Below are positions 32,734 to 42,946 of a stretch of DNA of 64,000 bases, piece after piece; position 1 is the first letter of the stretch; every line of letters starts with the position of its first letter. Both the position numbers and the translations under genes were made by a program. The stretch comes from Sophora flavescens (Eukaryota > Streptophyta > Magnoliopsida > Fabales > Fabaceae), in NCBI GenBank assembly GCA_030762895.1, contig CM061062.1:233233879-233297878 (forward strand), written 5' to 3'. The notes under the pieces were generated by a model. The model did not search any database, was not told the origin of the DNA, and worked only from the letters and a program-made list of their open reading frames with translations.

Positions 32734-33945
32734 CGGGTCAAAGGCAAGGCTATCTTAGAGAACCCCTCTATGAACCTCCTATAGTACCCTGTTAAACCCA
32801 AGAAACTCCTGATCTTGGTTGCTGACTTGGGTGCTTCCTAGTGGAGCATAGTCTCTACCTTAGCCGGGTCCACGGCTATCCCTCCTTTAGAGATGACATG
32901 TCCTAAGAAACTCACCTCTTCTGACCAAAATTCACACTTAGACAACTTAGCATACAACTACTTTTCCTTAAGGTCTACAAGAATACCCCTCATGTGCTCC
33001 TCATTCTCTTCCTTAGTCTTAGAGTACATTAAGATGTCATCTATGAAAACCACCATAAACTTATCCAAGTAAGGGTGAAAGGTCTTGTTCATATAATCTA
33101 TGAACACAGCAGGAGCAATGGTCACACCAAAAGGCATAACCAAGTACTCATAATGACCATAATGCGTCATAAAGGCAGTCTTCGGAATGTCCCCAGACTT
33201 AACCCGAATCTGATGGTATCCTGACCTCAGATCTATCTTGGAGAAAACACAACCTCCAATCAATTGGTCCATAAGGTTATCAATCCTAGGGAGGGGATAC
33301 CTATTCTTAATGGTCACCTTGTTGAGTTGTCTATAGTAGACACACAACCTCTTACTCCCTACCTTCTTCTTCACCAACAACACTAGCGCTCCCCATGCGG
33401 AAACGTTAGGCCTAATGAACTGTTTCTGAATCAGTTACTCCAAATATTTATTCAAATCTGCAAGTTCTAGAGGAGACATCCTATAAGGTGTTATAGATAT
33501 ATGTCTCGTTCCCAGTACTAAGTCTATGGCAAACTCCACATCCCTTTTAGGGGGTAAGTTGTAAACATCCCCAGGGAACACTTCAGGAAACTCTCTCACT
33601 ATTGGCACATTTCACCTATCAGGTTTGCTCTCTACTTCAAGGGAAGATAACATCATGTAAATTTAGGCCTCTTCTTTCATATAAGCCTTAACTTGGCTGG
33701 CAGAAAGAAATCTCGGATCCTTAGACTCGACAGGAGTTCCGAAAACAATGGTTTTGTCAAAACAGTTCAAGAGCACATTGTTGGAAAATAACCAGCCCAT
33801 ACCAAGAATAATATCAAACTGTTTCAGGGGTAAGCACACAAGATCAACTACAAAGCTCCTACCATCAATGGTAATGAGACAATTCTTGCATGCATGTGAA
33901 GTAAGAACATGCTTATTTGTGGGTATAGCAACAATTAAATCACAT
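32734..33945 (-). pseudogene. Element D fragment: gypsy protease end and reverse transcriptase
   Basis: A minus-strand translation starts inside the protease (LIVAIPTNKHVL, then FDIILGMGWLFSNN). After two stops it continues through REFPEVFPGDVYNLPP and RPNVSAWGALVLLVKKK. RT proper (RLCVYYRQLNKVTIKNRYPLPRIDNLMDQL, FSKIDLRSGYHQIRV, YGHYEYLVMPFGV) reaches an intact FIDD catalytic box in the open stretch 32958-33383. RT connection (FLGHVISKGGIAVDPAKVETML, YYRRFIEGFSKIALPLT) follows and is then cut by the start of LTR B. It is a different, older element than B and C. Its left and right ends are lost, with no duplication visible at the LINE boundary near 33945. Confidence 0.88.
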
Positions 33946-34165
33946 TACCAAACACTTATGTGTTCCAATTCCGTATAACTGATTTCAAAGATTTCAAAGA
34001 TTTCAACTTTTCCTTCAATACATAAGCTTTCGACCCGGAAATTGCAAAAGATTCCCAGGCCGACTCAACCATCTGCATAAATCCTGAGTGATCAAGCCAA
34101 CCATTGAGGAACCTAAAAGGTTTTGGACCCCAGTTTTGTGACCCATCCTTTAACAATAACAGGTA
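33946..34165 (-). pseudogene. LINE ORF2 fragment between endonuclease and RT
   Basis: Minus strand: LLKDGSQNWGPKPFRFLNGWLDHSGF, then a Lys-rich KLKSLKSLKSVIRNWN, stop, VFGNV. This is the linker that follows the endonuclease in plant L1-type ORF2. It is separated from the endonuclease part at 44522 only by the copia element I. The 3' remainder of the LINE, with the RT itself, is lost at the junction with D. Confidence 0.8.
34161..34165. repeat. Probable target site duplication of element I, left copy (AGGTA)
   Basis: AGGTA before TGTTGGAACC; GGGTA after the far LTR end at 44517-44521. One mismatch, as expected for an older insertion. Confidence 0.6.
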
Positions 34166-35728
34166 TGTTGGAACCAAAGTGATTTGGATTTAATTAATCT
34201 CTAAGTTTTGATGTTAACAAAAGGATTAAATTTACTTGGCAATGTGTTAATTGAGATCTAACAAGGTTATCTAGTTTTGCAGTATTACTAGAATTTTATA
34301 AGTTATGGAAACTTTGATGGAGTTACCATATATATCTGCTTGGACTTGATATTGTGAATCCACGTCCATAGAGGAGCTGCTAAATGTTTGGTAAAAGTAG
34401 CTATTTATTTATTTATTTGAGTAGACTGGGACTTAAGTAGACTAGAGCTTTAAATATGAAGTAGATGGAGAAATTAAAATAATAAGTAGACGAAAAATTT
34501 TCTCTTGAGTTGACGAACTTTAATCGCCACATCATTAGACGGAGATCAGAATAACTCATTGAGATATAGCAAGTCCAAAGACTTGAGTAGACGAGAGGAT
34601 ATGACACGTCATTGGACGAGAAAAATGAAAGAGTGAATAGAATTAGTTTCACATATAACTAAGTATACGGAGTTTTTTTTGTAGATGAGTTTCCATCACT
34701 TGTATGTTCTTCTAAAATGAATAAATGCAATCCGATCCACAATGAATTTATTTCAAATGATTGATATTTATTTCAAAAGAATGTTTGTTCTTCTCATTTG
34801 TTTAATCTGTTTAATGCTTTGTTTCCTTGTGAGAAAAACATTGTACCATCAAGGAAATACAAAAAACAACATAGTACAATGAGGAAATGCAAAACGATTT
34901 GTACATTGACAACTTTATGATTGGAAAAAGCTGGAAGTTACACAAAGGAGAAAAAAAAAGTTTTCTGCTGCAAACGCTCAGAGCAGTGAGCCTCCATTTT
35001 GTGCTACCCCGATAATAAAGAGTACATTTCAGGATGGCCACGATCAAGCCATCAGTCACAACGGATATTGTGCATTCAATGCTATCTCTAAACGGGAAAT
35101 TCAAAATGACCGTTGAAGCTTTTCAAGAGAAGAAGAAGGTCACACTATAAATAGAAAACCTCAAGCACTGAAGAACAACTTTTACCAATCCAATATTTAC
35201 GAGAACAAGCTTTCATTCCTTTCATTCTTTCAAAAGCAAAAGTCTGCAATCTTTAGTTTGAATATTGTGAAAATATTCAACAGATCTTAAACTTTCATAT
35301 CCTCACACATAGTGAGTTAATAAGATCTTAAGTTAAAATCTCTCTGTTAGAGTTAGAGCCTAAAGAGGCTTGGTAAGAAAGGAATACTTGTAGCCTGGAG
35401 AGGTGTTGAATACTTGGTTGTAATCAATTTGGAGAAGTAGTGGATAAAACCTTCAAGTCGAAGGAACTGGACGTAGCTCTTGGTTGGAAGAGAGTGTGAT
35501 AAAATCATTTGTGTGAATATTCTATTCTTAAACTCTTACAGCTTTATTTGTTTATACTGACTGTGGGGTTTTGATATTGTTATGTTAAGTTTCAAAAGTT
35601 CATTTTCAATGTGTGCATCTGCTTTAAATATCCTTGTGTGAGAAAAACAATTTTAAAAGGTTGTTTTAGAAAAATTATTAACAAACACAATTCAACCCCC
35701 CTTCTTGTGTTTGCCTGTGTCAACGTCA
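34166..35728 (+). mobile_element. Element I 5' LTR (1563 bp), SIRE/Maximus-type Ty1/copia
   Basis: It starts TGTTGGAACCAAAG and ends GTCAACGTCA. It pairs with 42947-44516 with frequent single-base differences. TATA box CTATAAATAG lies near 35146-35155; the 3' copy is mutated to CTATTAATAG near 43929. Confidence 0.95.
35146..35155 (+). promoter_or_regulatory. TATA box of LTR I (5' copy)
   Basis: CTATAAATAG lies about 580 bp before the LTR end and is followed by CAAGCACTGAAG. Confidence 0.7.
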
Positions 35729-35742
35729 GTTGGTATCAAAGC
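35729..35742 (+). other. Primer binding site, tRNA-Met type (element I)
   Basis: TTGGTATCAAAGCTC starts one base after the LTR end. One base differs from the consensus TGGTATCAGAGC. Confidence 0.85.
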
Positions 35743-35799
35743 TCAGCCTTGAAAGGGTTGAGCATCTAACAAGTACTGAGGGAGTACGATCCAACAACC

Positions 35800-36926
35800 A
35801 TGGATACAAAAGGACAAGCTATCAACAGACCTCTCTCTTCGATGGAACTGACTATGGCTACTGGAAGAATAGGATGATGGCGTTTTTGGATGCACAAAGT
35901 CTAGATATCTGGGAGCTCATAGAAACTGGTTATACTGAGCCCAAAAATGAAAATGGAGCTGTTGTTGCTAGAGCAGATTGTACTGCATATCAAAAGTCAA
36001 AACATCAACTTAATCTCAAAGCTAAACATTATTTGATGTGTGCCATCACCAGATCTGAACATGACAAGGTTCACAGTTACAACAGTGCCAAAGAAATCTG
36101 GGATACTCTTGCCCTAGATCATGAAGGTTCCTCGCAAGTGAAAGAATAAAAAATAAGTATGCTGGTTCACCAGTATGAGCTATTCAAGATGGTGAACATG
36201 AAATAATAGATCAAATGCTTGGTAGATTCCAAACTATCACCAACAGTCTCAGATCTCTTGGTAAAGTCTATGAAAATAGAAACCATGTCAAGAAAATTTT
36301 GAGAAGCTTATCCAAGCAATGGAGACCCAAAGTTACTGCTATTCAGGAAGCAAAAAACCTGAATACTTTCTCTAGAAGAGCTCCTTGGATCACTCAAACT
36401 TCATGAACTTGAACTAAATGAAGAAGAAAGTTCCAAAAAAGGAAAATCATTTTCCTTAAAGGCAAAGAAAGGAAGTTCATCAAAAGTTCTCAAAGCTGCT
36501 GAACGATCAGATGATACTAGACTTTCAGACGGTGATGAAGGGTCAGATGAGGATGAACTATCTTTCATCTCCAGAAAGATTCAACATATGTGGAGAAAGG
36601 AAGGTGGTTTAAGAAGGAAGAAATTTAACAGAAAGTTTTCCAAGGAGAAGTCAGACTCCAAGGAAAAAGGTCCACCCTTGTGTTTTGAATGCAAGAAGTC
36701 TTGCCATTTCAAAGCTTATTGTCCTGAGCCGAAAGATAAAAAGAAATTCTTCAAAAAGAAGAAAGGTTTAATGGCTACGTGGGAGGATCTGGGTCTATCT
36801 TCATTAGATGAAGAAGATGATGTTGAGGAAGAGGCAAATATCTGTCTCATGGCAGACACTGCATCAGAAAGTGAATACACTGATGCTGAGATTTGCTTAA
36901 CAACAGGAAAGAAACAAACATCTTAG
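35800..36926 (+). pseudogene. Element I gag (copia), broken
   Basis: The likely start is ATG at 35800 (MDTKGQAINRP). The frame shifts within 50 bp, and the capsid continues in the frame with FDGTDYGYWKNRMMAFLDAQ, TAYQKSKHQLNLKAKHYLMCAI and SAKEIWDTLALDHEGSSQVKE. The next segments (IIDQMLGRFQTITNSLRSLGK; RNHVKKILRSLSKQWRPKVTAIQEAK) and a Lys-rich nucleocapsid follow, with one zinc knuckle C-x2-C-x4-H-x4-C (CFECKKSCHFKAYC). An acidic stretch leads to TAG at 36924-36926, where the family has Trp before the protease. At least three frame changes. Confidence 0.9.
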
Positions 36927-37395
36927 TACTTGGACAGTGGGTGCTCACGACACATGATAGGAGAAAGGTGTATGCTCCATGACCTTAGAGCCAAAGATGG
37001 TGGCTGGGTCAGATTTGGAGGAAACCAGAAAGGGAAGATCACTGGTATAGGTAAAATTGGTAAACATCATTTTCCCTCCATTGACAATGTTCTCTTGGTT
37101 AATGGTTTTAAACATAATCTTCTAAGTATAAGTCAATTATGTGATAGTGGATATGTTGTTTCTTTTCATAAGAACATGTGTAATGTCAAGAAAAATGATG
37201 GATCACTTCTATTCACTGCTAAGAGGCAAAACAATCTGTATAAGATTAACTTAGAGGACCTCTCAAATCAGAGTGTCTCATGTCTAGTGTCCATTGAAGA
37301 TGAACGATGAATTTGGCACAAAAGGCTAGGTCATGCAAGCTTGAAATTAATTTCAAAGATAAATAAGCATAATCTCGTGAGAGGGTTACCAAACA
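36927..37395 (+). pseudogene. Element I aspartic protease and GAG-pre-integrase region
   Basis: In the frame continuing from gag: YLDSGCSRHMIG (copia protease active site DSGCSRHM), then GNQKGKITGIGKIG, FKHNLLSISQLCDSGY and an end at TGA 37308-37310 followed by IWHKRLGHASLKLISK, which is the zinc-binding HxxxH start of copia integrase. The stop again sits at a family Trp. After GLPN near 37395 the sequence jumps into the RT region, so the whole integrase core is deleted. Confidence 0.9.
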
Positions 37396-38910
37396 GTAGA
37401 TGAGGCTCTACTAGACGATGGCTGGATTCTGGCAGTGCAAGAAGAATTGAATCAGTTTGAAAGAAGTGATGTTTGGATTCTGGTACCCCTGCCTACAGAT
37501 AAATCAGTTATTGGAACAAAATGGGTTTACAGAAACAAGCTTGATGAGAATGGATAGGTGGTATGAAATAAAGCAAGACTTGTTGCACAAGGATACTCTC
37601 AAGAAGAAGGTATAGATTGCACTGAAACGTTTGCACCTGTTGCTAGATTACAAGCAATTAGGATTTTACTTTCATTTACTGCACATCATAGTATTATGCT
37701 TTTTCAAATGGATGTTAAAAGTGCTTTTTTTAATGGCTTTATTAATGAAGAAGTTTATGTTATGCAACCTTCGGGTTTTGAAAGTGAAATCCAACCTGAA
37801 CATGTATATAAGCTTAAGAAAGCTTTATATGGCCTTAAACAAGCACCTAGAGATTGGTATGATAGGCTAAGTTCATTTCTAATGGAAAATGGATTTAATA
37901 GAGGAAAGGTTGATACAACCTTGTTTAGAAAGTCCATTAAATCTAATTTCATACTTGTACAAATATATGTTGATGATATTATATTTGGTGCTACTAATGA
38001 ATCACTATGCAAAGAGTTTTCTAAGCTAATGCAGAAAGAGTTTGAAATGAGCATGATGGGAGAACTCAAATTCTTCATTAGACTTCAAGTTAAACAAACT
38101 GTGGACGAGGTATACATCCATCAAACTAAGTATACAAAGGAACTACTAAAGAAGTTTAACATGGATGATTGCAAGCCAATGAATACCCCTATGCACCCCA
38201 CGTCTATACTGAACAAAGATGATAAAGAGAAAAAAGGTAGACCAAAAGGTATATAGAGGTATGATAGGATCTCTCTTATATCTTACTGCTTCTAGACCTG
38301 ATATTATGTTCAGTGTATGCTTATGTGCTCGATTCCAATCTGATCCTAGAGAATCTCACTTATCAGCAGTTAAAAGAATATTTAGATATTTAAAAGGTGC
38401 TACTAATCTGGGTTTGTGCTTTAAGAAAAATGAAGATTACAGATTAGTTGGTTTTTGTGATGCTGACTATGCTGGAGATAGAATTGAAAGAAAGAGTACC
38501 AGTGGAGAATGTCACTTCATTGGAGCTAATCTTGTCTCATGGTCAAGCAAAAGACAAAGTACCATTGCCTTATCAATTGTTGAGGTTGAGTATATTTCAG
38601 CTGCTAGTTATTGCTCACAACTTCTTTGGATCAAACATCAATTGGGGGTTTACAATGTGTTTGTAAGTAGTATTCCACTTATGAGTGATAATACTGCTAT
38701 AATTAACTATCTAAGAATCCAATATTGCATTCTAGAGCTAAGCATATAGATATTAAACATCATTTTATAAGGGATTATGTGCAAAAAGGTGTTTTTAATA
38801 TTCAATTTGTAGATACTGACCATCAATGGGCAGATATCTTTACTAAACCTCTTGCTAAGGACATATTTATTTTTATTAGAAAGCATCTTAATATGCTATG
38901 TGTGGATTGA
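37396..38910 (+). pseudogene. Element I reverse transcriptase and RNase H (copia)
   Basis: RT starts EALLDDGWILAVQEELNQFERSDVWILVP and runs through KARLVAQGYSQEEGIDCTETFAPVARL (after two stops), FQMDVKSAFFNGFINEEVYVMQP and KLKKALYGLKQAPRDWYDRL to the catalytic box YVDDI near 37970. The frame shifts at an A-run near 38230-38240. RNase H follows with YLTASRPDIMFSVCLCARFQ, GFCDADYAGD, KSTSGECHFIGANLVSWSSKRQ, HSRAKHIDIKHHFIRDYV and WADIFTKPL. The order gag-PR-(IN)-RT-RH defines Ty1/copia. RT residues look intact, but there is no integrase. Confidence 0.92.
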
Positions 38911-39402
38911 TTAAGGCGTCCAGTCTTAAGAATTTTGTTGTTGATGTATGTGCATCTAAAGCATTTCAAGTCCATTGCATAATTAAAGTGCACATCCATT
39001 GCATACCGCGTCCATTGTATTTGTGGGTCGTGTCCACTGCATGTCGCGTCTATGTTTGATTGCATTTCGCTTGGACCAGTCCATTCTCTTATTTATTAGT
39101 TGAATTTATTTTGTCTTAAAAACAAATTTATCTAGAATATTTTCTAATGCTGAGTCAGAGACTTCTATCAATTCCCATCAAGACCTTTTTATAGTTTCAA
39201 AATACCAACGCCGTTTTATCCTTTATGACATGTCTTGTAAATATTTTATTTTTGATTTATTTACAAAAGAAAAACCTTTGAAATTCAAAACCTTTTTAAG
39301 CAAGTCTCTTCTCTCTGAGAAACCTTTCGCTCTCTGAACTCTCTTTCTCTCTCGAACTCTCTGTTTTCTGCTTCCAAAACCCCAACTCTCAAATCCTCAA
39401 CA
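38911..39402 (+). mobile_element. Element I spacer between RNase H and the envelope-like region
   Basis: 492 bp with no coding signal. A short imperfect repeat around GTCCATTGCAT (38960-39060) is visible. It ends in a pyrimidine-rich leader (CTCTCTGAACTCTCTTTCTCTCTCG) just before the ATG at 39403, which could serve as the acceptor side of a spliced RNA. Confidence 0.7.
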
Positions 39403-40701
39403 ATGGCATCATCTTCAACTTTCAATGTGGACAAGCTGAATGTTGCTATTGAGCATCCCTTCAATTTTGGAATCTTGGAGGAATACAACTTGGACATTAT
39501 CAAGAATGTAAATTCTGCGGGCTGGGGAGGACTTTTCATGGAGAAAGTCTCCATCTTCCCTAATCTGATCAAGGATTTTTGGAGAGGCCTTCAAGTTTCT
39601 GACAGAGAAGTCTTCACAACTGTGTTAGTAAAGAGAATAATGGTTTATAAGAAAACCATTTCTGATGCCATCATCTGCGCTCAGGAAGAAGTGGTCTTTA
39701 CTGAGTCATGGGAGACAGACCTTGGTGGTTCAGAAGTCATTGCTGCCTTTTTGATGAGAGAAGACACAGTAAGATCCCATTCCTGGAAATCAGTTGAAAT
39801 GAAGGATCATGTCCGTATTCTTCATCAGTTGCTGAACAAAGTGGTTCTACACAAGACTAGGTCGAAGGACAACTTGTCTGCTATGCACAAGTTTTGCCTT
39901 TGTCATCTCATCACAGAGACTAAGATAAACTTGCCCAGAATTCTCTTTAATAGATTCAGGGATGTTGCTGTTAATAGGAAGAAGCTCTCTGCACTTCCTT
40001 ACTGCCATATTCTATCAAAGATCTTCAAGTCACAAGGAATGTATGATTTTATTACTACTAGGACACCTGAAGAGCAAGCAAGAATAATAACTGAGAAGCC
40101 AATGTCTGCTGTTGATTTTGGCAAAATGAATATTGCCAACATGAATCTAAGCACTTACACTGCTGCTGCCTTGGCCGAGACTGGAGAAATGATGAAGGTC
40201 AAAGAAGAAATGGTTGAGCAGAATAATGCAGAAGTTCTTGGACTAACTAGAACAATTAGAAAGAAATCCACTGCATCAAGAAAACCAATGCCTAGAAGGC
40301 CTACTTTTGCTAGAATTGTAATCATGGATCCATTACTTGTTGTTCCTCAACCTGCACCCTCACAAAAGAGAACAAGGAACTTAATCCTATCTCATGATGA
40401 AGATGAGGATGATGAGGACAGGGTTCCCATCAGTTCTGTTTTGAAGAAACAGAGAACCATTGCTGCTGCTGCTAGTGTTGCCAATGTTCAAATTCCTACT
40501 CAAACCAGAAGGCAACCTCCTAGAAAAGCTAAGTCTATTATGACTTCTGAAGTAACTCTTCCTGCTAATGATCCTGTAAAGTTAGCAGTAGATGCCTTAG
40601 TAACTAGCTTAGAGGATAGAATAGATGATGTCTCTGCACCTGCCTATTATGTGAATCAAACCTTAGATGATGTATACATACCCACACTACCTTCACCATA
40701 A
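39403..40701 (+). CDS. Element I envelope-like ORF, first part (432 codons)
   Basis: A long undisturbed frame from ATG at 39403 (MASSSTFNVDKLNVAIEHP) to TAA at 40699-40701. SIRE/Maximus copia elements carry an extra ORF at this position, after RNase H and before the polypurine tract, called envelope-like. The position and the Lys/Arg- and Ser/Pro-rich middle (KKSTASRKPMPRRP) fit. I see no clear signal peptide or transmembrane helix, so a real envelope role is not supported. An acidic patch with basic flanks (SHDEDEDDEDR, then KKQR) may be a nuclear or nucleic-acid contact region. It stays open although gag and pol of the same element are broken. Confidence 0.75.
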   Translation: MASSSTFNVDKLNVAIEHPFNFGILEEYNLDIIKNVNSAGWGGLFMEKVSIFPNLIKDFWRGLQVSDREVFTTVLVKRIMVYKKTISDAIICAQEEVVFTESWETDLGGSEVIAAFLMREDTVRSHSWKSVEMKDHVRILHQLLNKVVLHKTRSKDNLSAMHKFCLCHLITETKINLPRILFNRFRDVAVNRKKLSALPYCHILSKIFKSQGMYDFITTRTPEEQARIITEKPMSAVDFGKMNIANMNLSTYTAAALAETGEMMKVKEEMVEQNNAEVLGLTRTIRKKSTASRKPMPRRPTFARIVIMDPLLVVPQPAPSQKRTRNLILSHDEDEDDEDRVPISSVLKKQRTIAAAASVANVQIPTQTRRQPPRKAKSIMTSEVTLPANDPVKLAVDALVTSLEDRIDDVSAPAYYVNQTLDDVYIPTLPSP

Positions 40702-41679
40702 ATGACTTACCTTGACCAACCACAAATAGCCTCACCAGAAAGACCAAAATTCCCACCCATTATTCTTGAAAATGACCCCTGGTTCAACCAACCCGACAAC
40801 GGAATTAGCCTTGGTGCACCTTTTCCCAAAAAGCAAAAGACCAAATTCCCTTACACACACCCCTCTGTTCTTTATAGTGGCCAATCTGAAAAATGGGCCA
40901 AAGTAAAGAGGAACTGGAAAATTCTCTACCACAATCATGACCAAGAACATGTCTCTACCAGACCCTTCTATCCATTGCCTGAGTATAATTATGAACCTGA
41001 AACTGTTACGTATCCTTGGCATCGACCTCACCCTGATATCCCTACCGACCTTCCACCATCCAAACTATACAATCACCTTGGACCTCTTATCACCCATCTA
41101 CCCTTAAAGAAATTCCCTCCCAGAAAAATCTATCCTAACCTTGCCAGATACCCTCCTTTCAAACCATTCACAGATGGTGTAGAGAGACACATTATCTCTG
41201 ACTGGACCAAGGATCCAGCTAAGAGAAATCTGGATAATGTTATCTACAAGATGTCAAGATCCTTCAGACACCTTCCAATCATCATGGATAATAAGACCAA
41301 ATGGAAGACCTTCAGACATCCTAGAGAGTATGGAAAAGCTACTGATATTATTGATCACATTTTGTATGCCATGCTCAAGTTTGAATTTGAGTTGTTCAGA
41401 GTAACTAGAGCTGCAAATTTTGTACCCCCATCTTGGTTGCTGCATTCTAAGGAAACCAATATTGGAATAAAGCCTTATATGCTTTGTCCAAAGCTACACA
41501 TGATTGATCACAAAAGGGATAAGGACAAGAAGAAGCAGAGAAACACTGGCAAGATGCCTTTTCCTGACAGCTGCATAATCAATCCAGCAACAATCAATCT
41601 CACTGATCAAAATGTGATTGACTACTGGTTGGCTCAACCAACTGAAGATGTTCAAGAGGATGTTGCTGTGGACATCTAG
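40702..41679 (+). CDS. Element I envelope-like ORF, second part (325 codons, same frame)
   Basis: It begins with ATG directly after the TAA of the first part and is in the same frame. The simplest reading is one ORF of about 760 codons broken by a single nonsense mutation; re-initiation is possible. The sequence is Pro-, Tyr- and Lys-rich (LGAPFPKKQKTKFPYTHP, YPWHRPHPDIPTDLPPSK). It ends at TAG 41677-41679 after a run of acidic residues. No known enzymatic motif. Confidence 0.7.
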   Translation: MTYLDQPQIASPERPKFPPIILENDPWFNQPDNGISLGAPFPKKQKTKFPYTHPSVLYSGQSEKWAKVKRNWKILYHNHDQEHVSTRPFYPLPEYNYEPETVTYPWHRPHPDIPTDLPPSKLYNHLGPLITHLPLKKFPPRKIYPNLARYPPFKPFTDGVERHIISDWTKDPAKRNLDNVIYKMSRSFRHLPIIMDNKTKWKTFRHPREYGKATDIIDHILYAMLKFEFELFRVTRAANFVPPSWLLHSKETNIGIKPYMLCPKLHMIDHKRDKDKKKQRNTGKMPFPDSCIINPATINLTDQNVIDYWLAQPTEDVQEDVAVDI

Positions 41680-42429
41680 AGGACTCACATGGTGGAATGT
41701 ACAAAGGAAGCTTCCTCCTCTGGACTGACTATTGAAGAGAAGAAATATATTCCATAAGTTAGAGGGAAGTGTGGCCTTGCTTACTGCAGATCCCTCATCT
41801 ATAAGGACATCATTGGCATTCTTGTCATAAGTCCTATTTTTTAAGAGGACTGTATCCATTGGGGAAAAGAGTTGCCCCCACCAGTGCTGCAATATGCTAC
41901 TTCACCTCCACCCTCTCCACCATCAGAGCTCACAGATGAAGAGATCATCATTGAGGACATGGAAGTTGAAGAAGTGCAGTCTGTTCCTCAAGTGGAAGTG
42001 GTTCAACTTGTAGCTGAGGTTGAAGAAGTTGTTGAGTCCATTCCTAGACAAAGCACTTCTGAGAAGCACTCTTCTCAACCACTGGCCCTTACTGTCATCC
42101 ATCCTCAGGAACAACCTCAACAGTCTAGAGCCTTAAGCACCTTTCAAGCTTAAGACAATATCCAAGACTCTGCTGAAAGCTCAAGACCACCTGCTCTGCC
42201 ACAAAGCCTTGAAGAGATACTTGGCAAAATAGTTTATGACAGAGTTGGCAAAATAGTTGATGAAAAGGTTGAGAAGATGACTGAGAAAATTAATGAGGAT
42301 ATCCAACAACAAGTTCAAACATCAATGGCTCCAACCTTAGAAGTTGTCAACAAAATGCTGGAATTCCTGATGGATTTCAAGAAAAGCCAGACTCAGAACC
42401 CTCCACCTCCACCACCTCCTCCTGCCTAA
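41680..42429 (+). pseudogene. Element I envelope-like region, C-terminal part with coiled coil
   Basis: After a frame change, an open stretch from about 41872 gives a Pro/Ser region, acidic heptad-like sequence (EEIIIEDMEVEEVQSVPQVEVVQLVAEVEEVVES) and a stop at 42151-42153. In the same frame a probable coiled coil follows (LEEILGKIVYDRVGKIVDEKVEKMTEKINED), ending in eight Pro and Ala before TAA at 42427-42429. A C-terminal coiled coil is a described feature of SIRE-type envelope-like ORFs. Confidence 0.65.
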
Positions 42430-42946
42430 CCTTAACCTTTTATATTTGTTTTGTTTAATATTACTAATGACAAAAAAAGGGAGAAAGGATAAGAGAATTA
42501 AATTTATAAAGTCAGTTTTTTGAAAGTATACGTTTGTCTGCATATGCATGTCTCTTTCTATTTATACTTTGACATGATTTACTATGCTAATATAAATATT
42601 GCTCTGATATATGTATTTTGATTGCTCTGATACTGTTTGCTACGATTTGTTTATTGATCTGATATATCCTAAGTCCATGTTCTCTAACACTATTTGATAT
42701 GATATATTTTATTTGCTCTGAAACTTGTTTAAGTTTGATAAAGACTTTAAAGCTCTGATACTCTACTTAACTGATAAGTAGTTGCACTGATCTGATAAGT
42801 TATATATACATGTGCTGCTGAATTTATGTCTTATGCATTTCCTATTAAAGTTTGTATGCTTAGTCTTAGGGGGGAGCTTTGTAAGCTCTATTAGACTTTG
42901 CTACTCAAATTTAATTAGTTTTTGTCATCATCAAAAAGGGGGAGAT
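42430..42946 (+). mobile_element. Element I 3' spacer and polypurine tract
   Basis: Noncoding, with a loose repeat of GCTCTGATA (about eight copies, 42600-42800). It ends with CATCAAAAAGGGGGAGAT (42929-42946), the standard copia polypurine tract, directly before the 3' LTR. Confidence 0.88.
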
